This document shows positions 31,562 through 41,420 of a DNA stretch of 64,000 nt, piece by piece. The notes under the pieces were generated by a model. It was not told the DNA's origin and searched no databases. It was given only the letters and a program-made list of their open reading frames with translations. Both the position numbers and the translations under genes were made by a program. The stretch lies in NCBI RefSeq assembly GCF_034932105.1, contig NZ_JAYGIG010000001.1:124001-188000 (forward strand). Direction: 5' to 3'. Source of the DNA: Leptothoe sp034932105. Lineage in GTDB: Bacteria; Cyanobacteriota; Cyanobacteriia; Phormidesmidales; Phormidesmidaceae. How positions within the stretch are numbered: the first letter of the stretch is position 1; every line of letters starts with the position of its first letter.

Positions 31562-31888
31562 CTAAGCCGCCGCCAAAGATGACAACGGATCATTCACCGA
31601 CGTTAACGGCACCTCAAATTCTCCAGTTGCAATATACTCAAGCCTCAACTTGAGCCAGGTAATAAATACCTTATCGGTTGAAACGACTGCGGCCGAAGGT
31701 TTTGGACAATTCTCGTTCACAGACGCCAGCTCAGGCGCTGCCAAAAATGCAGGTTGCTTAATCAACCAAAAATCAATCTCTTTTTCCTGTTCATGATAAT
31801 AGCGCCGTCGCTCCTTAAGCACCTCGTCTAAAGGTTCTTCTTCTAGTAAAAAGCGCTGACTTGCTACAGCGTAATAATATGTCGTCAT
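31562..31888 (-). CDS. ycf54: Ycf54 (DUF2488), chlorophyll cyclase accessory factor
   Basis: A 108-residue protein. Its first half, TTYYYAVASQRFLLEEEPLDEVL followed by KEIDFWLIKQPAFLAAPEL, is the conserved Ycf54/DUF2488 sequence of cyanobacteria and plastids. Ycf54 binds the Mg-protoporphyrin IX monomethyl ester oxidative cyclase (AcsF) and is required to form the fifth ring of chlorophyll. I use the ATG at 31888 (MTTYYYA), which matches the family; the frame opens at 31942. It is a lone gene, 370 bases downstream of the secreted protein gene on the same strand. Confidence 0.88.
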   Translation of the reverse strand: MTTYYYAVASQRFLLEEEPLDEVLKERRRYYHEQEKEIDFWLIKQPAFLAAPELASVNENCPKPSAAVVSTDKVFITWLKLRLEYIATGEFEVPLTSVNDPLSSLAAA

Positions 31889-32150
31889 GAGTCTTATGCA
31901 ACCGTCAACGTTGGTGAGCCCACGGGAAACCCGTTTTCCCATCTAATAGACAGGATTCTAGCAGGGAATGTTGAACCACCGTTACTTCCGTTATTAAACC
32001 TTGTCTCCCCCTCGCAACGCCTAGTCCCCCTTGCAACGGTCACTCACCCACTAAGACAGTTCAAGGCGACAGTTCCATGGGCACAGGATATTTTTTGCAT
32101 GCCAAGACCTCAATGCCCTTAAAGCACCCACACCACAGTCAGCAACTCCC

Positions 32151-34370
32151 CTAAAAATCCACTGGAACCTTAGTCACTGACGGGGGTAAATCGTACTCCT
32201 CTTGCTCTAGAAGATAGTCATCATCCCCCAGCAACTCATAGTCATCATCGTCACTTTCATCCTGCAATGTTACATCAGCCCCGTTAATCAAAACCCCTAG
32301 CAAACGGATATCTTCGTTCAGATCCAATTCTTCAAGGGCCGTATTTAAAACAGCTCTTTCCGTCACACCAGGTCGTGCCACCAAGATCAGGCCATCACTC
32401 TGTTCTTCCAATAGAAGAGCATCATCTACACGGCTCAGGGAAGGCGTATCTAAGATCACCATGTCAAAACGCTCACGAGCATCACTCAAGAAACGACGCA
32501 TTTCGCTAGATTCTAGAATGGCCGTTGCCTGCCGCTGAGGCCCAGGGCTCGGGGATACATACAAATTCTCAATAAATGGCACCATCCGTAGATTGTCACC
32601 AACCGTCCCGCCGTAGTAGCGCAGGGGTTCCAACTGCACACCAGCATCATTCACTAACCCCAGATACTGCGCCTTAGACCCAGAACGTAAATCCGCTTCC
32701 ACCAACAGGGTCCGCCGACCTGCTTGGGCCGCAGCAATGGCCAAGTTATAAGCTGTAATGCTTTTACCTTCATTGCTAATGGTACTGGTCACCAACACCA
32801 CGCGAGGCCCAATCACACTGTCATCAAAGCCCGTCAGCCGTAGCTTACTCAAACAGCGCTCATAACTGTCATGGTAAGGGGAATCAGCCTGTACCAAAAT
32901 CGGGGCAGCTTTAGCAGGACGCGTACGAATAACAGGCACTGCCCCCAATATGGGCATATCCTGATCACGCAGTAGTTTTTCCAGATCCTCAGCGGTGCGA
33001 ATCGTGCCATCCAGCATATCGAGTAAGAAAATCACCCCGCCTCCGGCCACAAGACCGAGGAGACCGCCCGCCAGCAAAATAGTCGCTGGATTGGGTTTTT
33101 CAGGCTCATTGATCACAGCTGTCGGTTGACGCACCTCAATTAAACTACTGACCGTCTCAGCTTCTGCCGCCTGTGCGTCCACAATACGAGCTTGAATCTG
33201 ATCAAATAGCGCCTTTTTAAGACCTACCTGATAAGCCAATCGTTCACGATTTAGCTGCTTATTAGGCAAATTAGTATATTGGTTGCGTAAATCTTGCTCT
33301 ACCTTACCTAGAACAAAATTCTGACGAACTAGGGCTTCCATCTCGGTTTGCAAAGCCACCAACTGATTAGCCAGAGCAGCTCGGGCCGGATCTAAATTAG
33401 CATTCACACTGCCCACATCTGACGCTAAAGCAGCCGTCCCTCCGCCACCTTGAACAACTTCCTGCTGCCGCTGGGCTAGCTGAAGATTAAGGATATCTAA
33501 ATTACGCTGAGCCTCCACATAAACTGGATGGCCAGGACGATAGTCGGATGAATCTAATGCAATAAGTTGATTTTGAGCTTGGTAAATCTGAGCCCGAAGA
33601 TTGGCAATGACCGGATCCGCACTTAACGCCGAAGACACGTAAGCCTGGTCAGGATTCATGCCTAAACGTCTCTCTAGACTCTGCTTTTGAGACTCCAGAC
33701 CGGCAAATGTGATTTGATTTTGACGTCTCTGCTGTAAACTACCTGAAATTTGCCCCAACAAACTGCCATCCTCAGCCGCCTGAATTGCGGGACCTTCTTC
33801 ACGGTCATACTTTTCTAAAGCATCCTCTGCCTTCATCAGAGCATCTGCAATGGGAGGCAAACGATCATTCAAGGCAGTAAGAATTTTTGCCAAACGCTGT
33901 TTATTACGGAAACTACTGTACTCAACCATGCCATCAAACATAGTTTCCAGAACGGTCAGAGCAGTTGCCTCATCTTCATGGATAAAACGCACCACGGCCC
34001 GCACACCGGGTTCATCCTTTTTGCCACCGCTAATATTGATCGTCGTATTACTACGGATTTCACTGGCAGTAATGGCAATACCCATATTCTCAGTCAATAC
34101 TTGAGCTACCCTTTGAAGTACAGCCTCAGATAGCAAAAGATCTGCACTAATGGTGCCGCGCCCAATTTGGTCAATAGTGTCCGCTGTGTTGGTTAGCACA
34201 ACCAATGGAGTGTTATCTTCCAGAACCCCCTCGGCATAGTACTCAACGGGTGGTGGCGGCTGCAATGCAACGACACCTGAAGCTCCCAAAATCGACAACA
34301 AACATGCTAGGCCAGCCCACTTATATCGCTGAACAGCTAACAGATATCGCTTGACAGTAGGAGATACCAT
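32151..34370 (-). CDS. Wzc-like tyrosine autokinase / chain-length regulator
   Basis: A 739-residue BY-kinase controlling export and length of extracellular polysaccharide. There is a first membrane helix (about 18-36), a long periplasmic Wzz domain with coiled coils to about 420, a second helix (ATILLAGGLLGLVAGGGVIF) and a cytosolic kinase. The kinase has Walker A as SNEGKS, A' as VEADLR and Walker B as DMVILDTPS. The C-terminus carries a cluster of acidic Tyr sites (DDYELL, DDYLL, EEYDL), the usual autophosphorylation cluster. It is the last gene of the minus-strand polysaccharide cluster, 173 bases after the Wza-like gene. Confidence 0.92.
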   Translation of the reverse strand: MVSPTVKRYLLAVQRYKWAGLACLLSILGASGVVALQPPPPVEYYAEGVLEDNTPLVVLTNTADTIDQIGRGTISADLLLSEAVLQRVAQVLTENMGIAITASEIRSNTTINISGGKKDEPGVRAVVRFIHEDEATALTVLETMFDGMVEYSSFRNKQRLAKILTALNDRLPPIADALMKAEDALEKYDREEGPAIQAAEDGSLLGQISGSLQQRRQNQITFAGLESQKQSLERRLGMNPDQAYVSSALSADPVIANLRAQIYQAQNQLIALDSSDYRPGHPVYVEAQRNLDILNLQLAQRQQEVVQGGGGTAALASDVGSVNANLDPARAALANQLVALQTEMEALVRQNFVLGKVEQDLRNQYTNLPNKQLNRERLAYQVGLKKALFDQIQARIVDAQAAEAETVSSLIEVRQPTAVINEPEKPNPATILLAGGLLGLVAGGGVIFLLDMLDGTIRTAEDLEKLLRDQDMPILGAVPVIRTRPAKAAPILVQADSPYHDSYERCLSKLRLTGFDDSVIGPRVVLVTSTISNEGKSITAYNLAIAAAQAGRRTLLVEADLRSGSKAQYLGLVNDAGVQLEPLRYYGGTVGDNLRMVPFIENLYVSPSPGPQRQATAILESSEMRRFLSDARERFDMVILDTPSLSRVDDALLLEEQSDGLILVARPGVTERAVLNTALEELDLNEDIRLLGVLINGADVTLQDESDDDDYELLGDDDYLLEQEEYDLPPSVTKVPVDF

Positions 34371-34543
34371 GGCTACGCGTTGAATAAAGAGAACTCGGTC
34401 ACAGAACGTACTTCAGCTACTTGTTCCCATAGGTACCAGTAACACAGTGCAGGGCAAATGAAATCCACACATTAAGAAAATCATAGCTCAATGATCCACG
34501 GTCTACCCGTAACCAGGCCCATCGTGGATACGGACAATACTGA

Positions 34544-36010
34544 CTAATCAAAGAAATCACCATTGACAATGCCATCAAAAAAGAGAATGAAGCTGAGGGC
34601 ATCTTGGAAGGGCTGGGTAATGGTATCAATGGCAAAGGTAATGCGATTGATAAAGTTTCGACCCACTACAATCACGTCATTGTCCCTCAGGGGAGGGTTT
34701 TGGGTCGGATCGCCATAAATTGCGTCCTTTGCATTGAGCTTGGTGACGACGGCTTTACCTTGTTCTGGATCAAATCGAATTAAAGCTACGGACCTGAGAT
34801 TCGCCTGATTTAGGGGAAGTCCAATACCATTACCACCTCTGACAGCATCGCCCACTAGGGCATCGACAAAGGTACTGCCGTTGGGCAGCCGCTGCCCCCC
34901 AGCCACACCACTTGGATAATTAATCAATCGGACTAAAATCTCCGGTTGCGCTAGGGTAGACCGAGAAACAAGATTGACATCATAGTCATAGGATTGAGCT
35001 GGATCAAGCCGGGAAATAATCACAACATCGCCATTCTCAAGCCGTTCCTCAGGTAGGGGGACACCGTCTCTTACAGGCGTATAAAGATCTACCGTTTTTT
35101 CAATCACTTCACCAGTAGCCAATCGTCGCTGGATCCGTATTTCTCGCAAATCAGCTGTGTTGCTAGCTCCACCCGCTGCCAACAGTGCCGCTGTCACCCT
35201 CGGAACAGCTAGGGGATAGAGACCTGGACGTTCAATTTCCCCTAGCATTATCACCTCAACACCTCGCTGAGCCGTTAACGCCATGGTTACGTCAGGGACT
35301 CTGTAGGCTTGTGGATTATTCGCTCGAAGCAACTGATAATTGGGCAAACTGTTGATGACGTCTTCAGCCTCTCGGTAAGATCTCCCTTCGATTTGAGATA
35401 TCAAGCCTCGATTCGAAGCATACAGAGAACGTATTTCAGCAAGTACAACATACTGGTTGTACACGGCTCGAATCCGATTCTCCGCCTCACTTAGGGTCAA
35501 CCCTTCCAAGGGAACAGTCCCCTCAATGGGCACAATGACATTACCTTGCTGATCGAGGGTGGCCTGAAAAGCTAGATCTGGAAAGCGTTGAACGCTGACA
35601 AAAATCCCATCCCCAGGACCTAAGCGATACTGATCAAAATTGCTGTCATTTGCATCTGCCGCAGATGATTCATTAATTCGAGGGTCTAAGTCTTCCAGGC
35701 TAGGGCGTTGTTCTAGCAACTCAACGGTCGGCACATCTGACTCGTCAGCGTCTTCCCATAAAGATTCATCTTGATCAGCAGTATCATCTGATGTCGCTGA
35801 TGGCTCAGAAAATTCTAGGGCCTCCGGAGAATCGCCGGGGGGCAGCTCCCCTGGGGCGGGGTCAAGACCACTAGGAGAAGCGACCTGGGCTGGGCTGGGC
35901 AATTGCCATAGGTACCAACAGGCTGAACTCAATAGCAGCTGACCAGTCAGCTTGACTACTTTTTGCTTCCAGGAACCCTGGGTTGCTTTGGCATTTTTTA
36001 TAAGAACCAT
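34544..36010 (-). CDS. Wza-like polysaccharide export protein (SLBB)
   Basis: A 488-residue outer-membrane exporter. A hydrophobic leader (LLLSSACWYLWQLPSPAQ, about 26-44) is followed by a long acidic and Pro-rich spacer (45-120), then the export domain (YRLGPGDGIFVSVQ...ATLDQQGNVIVPIEGTV), and SLBB units that include VIMLGEIERPGLYPL and NGDVVIISR. The Cys in the leader could serve as lipidation site but does not form a clean lipobox. It should form the channel partner of the Wzc-like kinase downstream. Upstream lie the exosortase genes, 186 bases away. Confidence 0.9.
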   Translation of the reverse strand: MVLIKNAKATQGSWKQKVVKLTGQLLLSSACWYLWQLPSPAQVASPSGLDPAPGELPPGDSPEALEFSEPSATSDDTADQDESLWEDADESDVPTVELLEQRPSLEDLDPRINESSAADANDSNFDQYRLGPGDGIFVSVQRFPDLAFQATLDQQGNVIVPIEGTVPLEGLTLSEAENRIRAVYNQYVVLAEIRSLYASNRGLISQIEGRSYREAEDVINSLPNYQLLRANNPQAYRVPDVTMALTAQRGVEVIMLGEIERPGLYPLAVPRVTAALLAAGGASNTADLREIRIQRRLATGEVIEKTVDLYTPVRDGVPLPEERLENGDVVIISRLDPAQSYDYDVNLVSRSTLAQPEILVRLINYPSGVAGGQRLPNGSTFVDALVGDAVRGGNGIGLPLNQANLRSVALIRFDPEQGKAVVTKLNAKDAIYGDPTQNPPLRDNDVIVVGRNFINRITFAIDTITQPFQDALSFILFFDGIVNGDFFD

Positions 36011-36196
36011 CGCAATTCAAAAAAATAGAACGTACTTGAAATACCGTGAGCTTGTAAAAATTACATAATTTTTTTTCAATATAGTTACTTTAGCTGATCT
36101 TTTACGCCCTTACGAGTTTTGGGTCCTAACTCCGCTCTATGAAATGCCAGAAACCTTGACTGGAAACCAATACAGAGATTGGCATAGGCTCCATCA

Positions 36197-36895
36197 CTAT
36201 GGCGACTCAGGACTAAAAACAGCCTCCACTAGGGTGGTTTGGACCAACTGACTCAAGCGTTCTAACTGCGGGTACACAGGTGTGATATCTCCGAGGGGAG
36301 GCATCGGCACCATGACCGCCACTGCCACCCAAGGTAAGCGCTCACTCCGTCGCCATTGATAGCGTTGGTCTTGCCAAAACCAATGATGGGGAGCTGGATG
36401 ACCGCCCTGGGGCAAGGCATACCATTGGGAAACGGCAAAGGTCTGACTGGACGTCCAGGCGCGGAAGGTATCGATATGTAATGTCCCTAAGCGCAGACGT
36501 CGGTGGTGCGAGGTTTGCCATTTTTGGGCCCCTTGCAAGTCAATCCATTCCACTTCCGGCTGGTCTTTAGCCAGGCCTTGGGGTTTCAAGAAGATTATCA
36601 TCTGCTCTGGAACAGGGCCATTAGCATGGGTCAATTGCTGCACTGACCACTGATCGCCACCAATGGAAATTTTTTGCTGCAAGTCTTCGGACCAGCCGTC
36701 TAGGGATAACCCGGTGTCTTTTAGACTACGAATAGTTTCGAGGTTGGCCACACTTGGGGGTGACTGCCAGGGAAAATGACCGGAGAAGTATTGAGGGATG
36801 GCAGCAACCGCCACCATGACGGCTAGTACTATGACCACCAGCCACCTCAGCCACGAGTTAGATTTAGAGTCTGAAGAATCGAATGACACAGCCAT
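36197..36895 (-). CDS. Cyanoexosortase A system-associated protein
   Basis: A 232-residue protein with a single N-terminal membrane anchor (WLRWLVVIVLAVMVAVAAIP) and a periplasmic domain. Sequence blocks such as QVEWIDLQGAQKW and HHRRLRLG, and its place 59 bases after the cyanoexosortase A gene, match the family of EpsI-like proteins encoded next to exosortases. EpsI-like partners are required for exosortase-dependent export, but no enzymatic function is known. Identification leans on position plus general likeness. It has the basic and aromatic composition of the group (WHSQ, FWQDQRYQWR). Confidence 0.78.
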   Translation of the reverse strand: MAVSFDSSDSKSNSWLRWLVVIVLAVMVAVAAIPQYFSGHFPWQSPPSVANLETIRSLKDTGLSLDGWSEDLQQKISIGGDQWSVQQLTHANGPVPEQMIIFLKPQGLAKDQPEVEWIDLQGAQKWQTSHHRRLRLGTLHIDTFRAWTSSQTFAVSQWYALPQGGHPAPHHWFWQDQRYQWRRSERLPWVAVAVMVPMPPLGDITPVYPQLERLSQLVQTTLVEAVFSPESP

Positions 36896-36954
36896 GTTCT
36901 CAAAACTGATAGGTTAAGTGCTACGGCTCGAATAGTGATCTGAATAAAGTGACC

Positions 36955-37878
36955 TTAAAAATCTATGGTGGTCGTAGTGGATTGGGGGTCATCTTCACCC
37001 ACAGTAGTTATGGCAAAACTGGTCGGCACATGGCTTTGGATAGCATTCACTATCAAGACCAGGGAGCCTAACATCACCGCAGAATAGATATCGCCACCCC
37101 AGCTTTCGTGCAACCAGTGAAAGGCCTCTGACATACCATTGCCGTGGAAAAAGGTCAAAATGGTATTGCGCAGAATATTGCCTACCACACTGACTAAAAT
37201 AATGCCTAGGAAAAATATGCCGGTGCGCAATTTTGATCGGTATATGCCTGTCCAGTAGGCTAAGACTAAGCCCATGTATAGGCTAGTAAATAGCATTTTT
37301 AAGCCAGCACAGTGGGGGGCAACTTCCACCAGCTGCTGGTTCATAGTCAGATAGATTTGATTTACCTCAACGTCATAGCCCATGCCATGCAAAATGGTAC
37401 CTGCGGCCGTGGCAATAAATCGTTGCAGGGGCAAGATGTAGGGCTCGATCAGGTAAGGCAACTGGGTCGGTGTAGAAAAGATAATCAACACCAGGGGAAA
37501 CAGCATTAGTTTGAGACCCCTTGGTCCTTTCAGGCAGAGTAAGGTGCCCGTCAGCATCAGGGGTAGGGATAGATTGATCGCATCCATCACACCACTGGTA
37601 TAAAACACAAACCCAACGGGCAAACAAGCGATGCCAGCCCAATGGCAACTATCCCCCAACCGATGCCAGGATTGTCGCTTGTCCCATATCAATTTGACCG
37701 CCAAGGGGATACCTAAAATGCCATGGCTGAAATATTCGTGCTGAATACTAATGTCCTTGTTAATCCAGCCATCCCAAACCCAGTGATAGAGCAGGGGGCC
37801 ATAGAGCATGACTAAGCAGCCGAGGACTGCCAGTTCAATTGACCACCGTGGGGATTTTGATTGAGGAAGGCTAATCAT
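36955..37878 (-). CDS. crtA: Cyanoexosortase A
   Basis: A 307-residue transpeptidase-like membrane enzyme with eight or nine helices. The catalytic triad expected of exosortases is visible: Cys190 in APHCAGLK, Arg237 in GNILRN and His257 in HESWGG. Exosortases cut C-terminal PEP-CTERM-type sorting signals and are tied to extracellular polysaccharide clusters, as here. The gene (crtA here means cyanobacterial exosortase, not the carotenoid gene) lies 25 bases after the aminotransferase and 59 bases before its associated protein. I do not see a PEP-CTERM substrate in the window. Confidence 0.9.
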   Translation of the reverse strand: MISLPQSKSPRWSIELAVLGCLVMLYGPLLYHWVWDGWINKDISIQHEYFSHGILGIPLAVKLIWDKRQSWHRLGDSCHWAGIACLPVGFVFYTSGVMDAINLSLPLMLTGTLLCLKGPRGLKLMLFPLVLIIFSTPTQLPYLIEPYILPLQRFIATAAGTILHGMGYDVEVNQIYLTMNQQLVEVAPHCAGLKMLFTSLYMGLVLAYWTGIYRSKLRTGIFFLGIILVSVVGNILRNTILTFFHGNGMSEAFHWLHESWGGDIYSAVMLGSLVLIVNAIQSHVPTSFAITTVGEDDPQSTTTTIDF

Positions 37879-37903
37879 GGTGCGTACAGGTTGTAGTACA
37901 TTT

Positions 37904-39061
37904 TTAGGTCAATACTGGACAGGCCTGAACCAATCCCATCAGGGTCTTTACGACATACTCTAGGTGGCCCTCCGTCATACCGGGATAAATGGGCAATGAG
38001 AGGATTTCCTGACTGAGCTGCTCGGCGATGGGGAAATCGCCAGGCTGATAGCCCAAGTGGTGGAAGGCGGGCTGGAGATGGCAAGGAACTGGGTAGTGAA
38101 TGCCGGACTGAATCTCTGCCACAGCGAGTTCCTGCTGCAGACGGGTGCGATCGATGGCACAGTCACGGGTGAGGCGAATAACGTAGAGATGATAGACATG
38201 GCCGCTACCGCTGTGGTTGGTCATGGGGATGAGACCTTGGGCGGCTAGGGGCTTGAGGGCATCGTCATAGAGTTTGGCTAAGCGGTTGCGATCGCAATTC
38301 CAATCCGCCAAACAAGCCAACTTAATATTCAGCACAGCAGCCTGCAAGGTATCGAGACGGCTATTGGTGCCACCGGGATCCGTATGGTAATACTTACGGG
38401 TTGACCCATAATTACGCAGGGATCTGACCGTTTGGGCCACCACCTCTTGCTGAGTGACCACCATGCCTCCATCTCCCATGGCCCCCAGGTTTTTGCTGGG
38501 ATAAAAACTAAAGGCCGACGCCAGGCCAACACTGCCAGCTTTAATCCCATCCCGTTCAGCGCCATGGGCTTGGGCCGCATCTTCAAAAATTGTCACACCA
38601 TGGGCCTCTGCCAGGGCGTGCAGAGCCTTAGGGGACACCATCTGGCCGTAGAGATGGACCGGAATCACCGCCCGTGTCAGGCGGTTCATCGCCCGCTCTG
38701 CGGCGGCGATGTCCATCAACCCTGTGTCCAACTCACAGTCCACAAACACAGGGGTGGCCCCGACCTGCAATACACCAATCAGGGTGGCCACAAAGGTATT
38801 GACCGGCAAAATCACTTGGTCTCCGGGGCCAATACCACAGGCCCGCAGGCCCAAGGTGAGCGCATCAGTCCCCGAACCCACCCCCACGCCAAAAGGAACA
38901 CCACAGGCAGCGGCAAACGCCCGTTCAAATTGCACCACGGAGTTACCCAAAATATAGTCGCCGCCATCGGCAACCGCCGCCATCGCCGCCATCAGCTCTG
39001 CCCGTAACGGTGCGTGCTGTAGGGATAGGTCAACAAAGGGAACGGAGCTAGGATTAGCCAT
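37904..39061 (-). CDS. DegT/DnrJ/EryC1/StrS sugar aminotransferase
   Basis: A 385-residue PLP enzyme of the sugar-nucleotide aminotransferase family, which adds an amino group to a keto-sugar for surface polysaccharides. Family blocks: GVGSGTDALTLGLRACG, VNTFVATLIGVLQVGATPVFVDCE, the phosphate-binding FEDAAQAHGAERDG, and the Schiff-base Lys in SFYPSKNLGAMGDGG. The C-terminal YPVPCHLQPAF completes the match. It is the first gene of the five-gene minus-strand polysaccharide cluster. Sugar substrate is not determined. The start is ATG at 39061, after a 390-base upstream region that presumably holds the operon promoter. Confidence 0.92.
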   Translation of the reverse strand: MANPSSVPFVDLSLQHAPLRAELMAAMAAVADGGDYILGNSVVQFERAFAAACGVPFGVGVGSGTDALTLGLRACGIGPGDQVILPVNTFVATLIGVLQVGATPVFVDCELDTGLMDIAAAERAMNRLTRAVIPVHLYGQMVSPKALHALAEAHGVTIFEDAAQAHGAERDGIKAGSVGLASAFSFYPSKNLGAMGDGGMVVTQQEVVAQTVRSLRNYGSTRKYYHTDPGGTNSRLDTLQAAVLNIKLACLADWNCDRNRLAKLYDDALKPLAAQGLIPMTNHSGSGHVYHLYVIRLTRDCAIDRTRLQQELAVAEIQSGIHYPVPCHLQPAFHHLGYQPGDFPIAEQLSQEILSLPIYPGMTEGHLEYVVKTLMGLVQACPVLT

Positions 39062-39454
39062 AAAGTAAAATTTCTACTGAAATATCACTGCTGCTGTCCA
39101 CACCTGCGAATCATCCAACGGTGAACCCACGGTGATGGCATCAGGCGTAGTCGTCGTCTATCAAATATTCCCCAGGTGAAGCCGATGAATACGTATGGAC
39201 ATTGAGCGAACAGGCCAATCAGAGGGTGCAAAGGTGCAGGGATTGCCCCTGGGTTAACGTTGGCCAATTGATATCACTAATGTTAGTGTCACTTGCAGAT
39301 TTAAATATTGGATATCCCCAAACCATAAAGTCTCTATGAACCTTTATCCTCAGCTTCGTCTCTGCTTGAGAATTGACGAGGGTACGGCCGAACTCTATGG
39401 TGGGCTGAACCTACCGTCATATCGGGCCCCGTTTCTATTCTTACCTTTATAACT
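39062..39454. other. Intergenic divergent promoter region
   Basis: About 390 bases separate the polysaccharide cluster from the plus-strand hypothetical gene. A short palindrome CACTAA-TG-TTAGTG (39275-39288) is the only structure I see, a possible operator. The frames inside have no ribosome sites and are not called. Confidence 0.4.
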
Positions 39455-39784
39455 ATGGACGTTAAAACAGCCCAACATGTGCTCATAGCCCAGGCAGATT
39501 TAACCGTCTCCGATTCATTTTTGGCCAGGCTCAAGCAGCAGCAACCGCCCGTACCCGGACAGGTGACCTCGTTATTGCTAGCCCTAAAGGTGATCACAGA
39601 AAACCTTAAAGCTGTAGACCAGATTGACCGTAGCTTGGCCTATGCCTTGCATCAGTTGGCCTATGTCGGGCGTCAGGCCTATGAGCAGGGAAAACAGACC
39701 AACGTAGAATGGCCACCGCTGTTGGATGCTGATATTGAACGGATTGCGATCGCAACCGCCCAAATCTTTAAAGGGGAGGCTTAG
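39455..39784 (+). CDS. Conserved cyanobacterial hypothetical protein
   Basis: A 109-residue soluble, mostly helical protein. The block KQQQPPVPGQVTSLLLALKV followed by ...WPPLLDADIERIAIA is one I remember from a cyanobacterial family sometimes mislabelled as dethiobiotin synthetase. No nucleotide-binding loop is present, so that label is not supported. Function unknown. The last 17 bases overlap the end of the convergent methyltransferase gene. Confidence 0.7.
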   Translation: MDVKTAQHVLIAQADLTVSDSFLARLKQQQPPVPGQVTSLLLALKVITENLKAVDQIDRSLAYALHQLAYVGRQAYEQGKQTNVEWPPLLDADIERIAIATAQIFKGEA

Positions 39785-40388
39785 TAGCCACCCCCTGATA
39801 AAAATAGCCAATCAGCTTAGGCAGGTCGGTGGCATAAAACTCCTGGAGTTCAACCTGGGCAAAAACAGCCTGGATCAGATTCGCCATAGGGCGGTCCAGA
39901 TGGCAGCCATCAGCAATCCGCCGCTGCAAAGGCGTCATCCGCTGCTGCCAGGTGCCCACCCCCCGATCGGGGCTCAAACCATGTTCAATAAAAAAGAATT
40001 TTCCCCCTGGCTTCAGCACCCGCCACACCTCCGCCAAGGCCTGTTCAATGTTAGGAATACTACATAGGGTCCAAGTGCAAACGACCGCATCAAACCGTTC
40101 GTCAGCCATCGGCAACGCCTCCGCATTCGCCGTTTGTAAATCAACCTTGACGGTGGCGGCCTGCACCCTGGGGGTGGCTAGCTTAGCCATCCCCACATTG
40201 GGATCAATCGCCGTTAGGGACCTGACACCGTCACCGTAGTACGGCATATTTAAGCCCGTCCCAAAGCCAATTTCGAGCACCTCGCCACGGACAGGCGCCA
40301 GCAGCGACTGACGATAGCGGCTTAATTCCTGCCCTGACATCGATAGATCCAATAATCGCGGAAAAATCAACCGTGAATAAATTCCCAT
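39768..40388 (-). CDS. Class I SAM-dependent methyltransferase
   Basis: A 206-residue Rossmann-fold methyltransferase. Motif I is VLEIGFGTGLN; TAIDPN (motif II) and ANAEALP, then DAVVCTWTLCSI and LKPGGKFFFIEHGL, follow at normal distances. The arrangement resembles UbiE/COQ5-like small-molecule enzymes rather than nucleic-acid ones. The substrate is not known. A conserved C-terminal region (QRRIADGCHLDR) may be part of the acceptor site. It converges with the small gene ending at 39784, and is divergent from argF with about 110 bases between starts. Confidence 0.88.
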   Translation of the reverse strand: MGIYSRLIFPRLLDLSMSGQELSRYRQSLLAPVRGEVLEIGFGTGLNMPYYGDGVRSLTAIDPNVGMAKLATPRVQAATVKVDLQTANAEALPMADERFDAVVCTWTLCSIPNIEQALAEVWRVLKPGGKFFFIEHGLSPDRGVGTWQQRMTPLQRRIADGCHLDRPMANLIQAVFAQVELQEFYATDLPKLIGYFYQGVATKPPL

Positions 40389-40496
40389 GGGCTAACCCCT
40401 ACCTCCCCCATCCGAATCGATCCAAACATCAGTGTCTCCTACCAAGGCTAAATAGTAGTATCTTGTTGACTCCACCGCTTATCCACCAACGACGCT

Positions 40497-41420
40497 ATGG
40501 ACTCACTAAAGGGACGAGATCTGCTCAGCATCGCAGATTTGACCAGGACAGAGTTACTAGAACTCCTGGAACTAGCCACACAGCTCAAAGCTGGTACCAG
40601 TCAGCCCCAATGCCCCAACAAGGTACTCGGTTTAGTGTTTTCCAAAGCATCGACCCGCACCCGCGTGAGCTTTTCAGTGGCCATGTATCAGTTGGGAGGC
40701 CAGGTTCTAGATCTCAATGCCGGGGTTACCCAAGTGGGGCGGGGAGAACCCACTGCGGATACCGCCCGTGTCCTAGATCGCTATCTAGACGCAGTAGCTA
40801 TTCGTACCTTTAAGCAAGCTGAAATCGAAGAGTTTGCCCAATATGCCTCCATTCCAGTGATCAACGCCCTGACGGATCTAGAACATCCCTGTCAAATTTT
40901 GGCCGACTTGCTCACCCTCAAAGAAGCCTTTGGCACCCTAGACAATTTGACCATGTCCTATCTGGGGGATGGCAACAATGTGGCCCACTCCCTCATGCTA
41001 GGCTGTGCCCTAGCCGGGGTGAATATTCGAGTCAGCACCCCCGATGGATACCCCCCCAATCCGGCCATCGTCAAGCAGGCCGTCGAATTGGCGGCGGGGC
41101 ACAGCACGGTGGAAATCACCACAGACCCCAGAGCAGCCGTCCAAGGTAGCCATGCTCTGTACACCGATGTTTGGGCCAGCATGGGGGATGAAGCTGAAGC
41201 AGAATCCAGGATCCCGACATTCCAGCCCTACCAAATTAATCAAGACATCCTCGACTTGGCCGACAATGAAGCCATCGTTCTCCACTGCCTACCCGCCCAT
41301 CGCGGCGAAGAAATTACCCACGATGTGATGGAAGGCCCCCAATCTCGATTGTGGGACCAGGCAGAAAATCGTCTCCACGCCCAAAAAGCCCTATTAGCCG
41401 CTATTCTGAACGCAACTTGA
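40497..41420 (+). CDS. argF: Ornithine carbamoyltransferase
   Basis: ArgF joins carbamoyl phosphate and ornithine to give citrulline, in arginine synthesis. The carbamoyl-phosphate loop SKASTRTRVSF near residue 50, HPCQILADLLT, GDGNNVAHSL and the ornithine-site motif HCLPAHRGEEI are all present. 307 residues is the normal length. The last 20 bases overlap the convergent CPBP protease gene. No other arginine gene is nearby. Confidence 0.96.
   Translation: MDSLKGRDLLSIADLTRTELLELLELATQLKAGTSQPQCPNKVLGLVFSKASTRTRVSFSVAMYQLGGQVLDLNAGVTQVGRGEPTADTARVLDRYLDAVAIRTFKQAEIEEFAQYASIPVINALTDLEHPCQILADLLTLKEAFGTLDNLTMSYLGDGNNVAHSLMLGCALAGVNIRVSTPDGYPPNPAIVKQAVELAAGHSTVEITTDPRAAVQGSHALYTDVWASMGDEAEAESRIPTFQPYQINQDILDLADNEAIVLHCLPAHRGEEITHDVMEGPQSRLWDQAENRLHAQKALLAAILNAT

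Noticed and set aside
38432..39007. 191-codon plus-strand frame
   Set aside because: It lies antisense to the DegT-like aminotransferase; His/Gly/Gln-rich composition is not protein-like.
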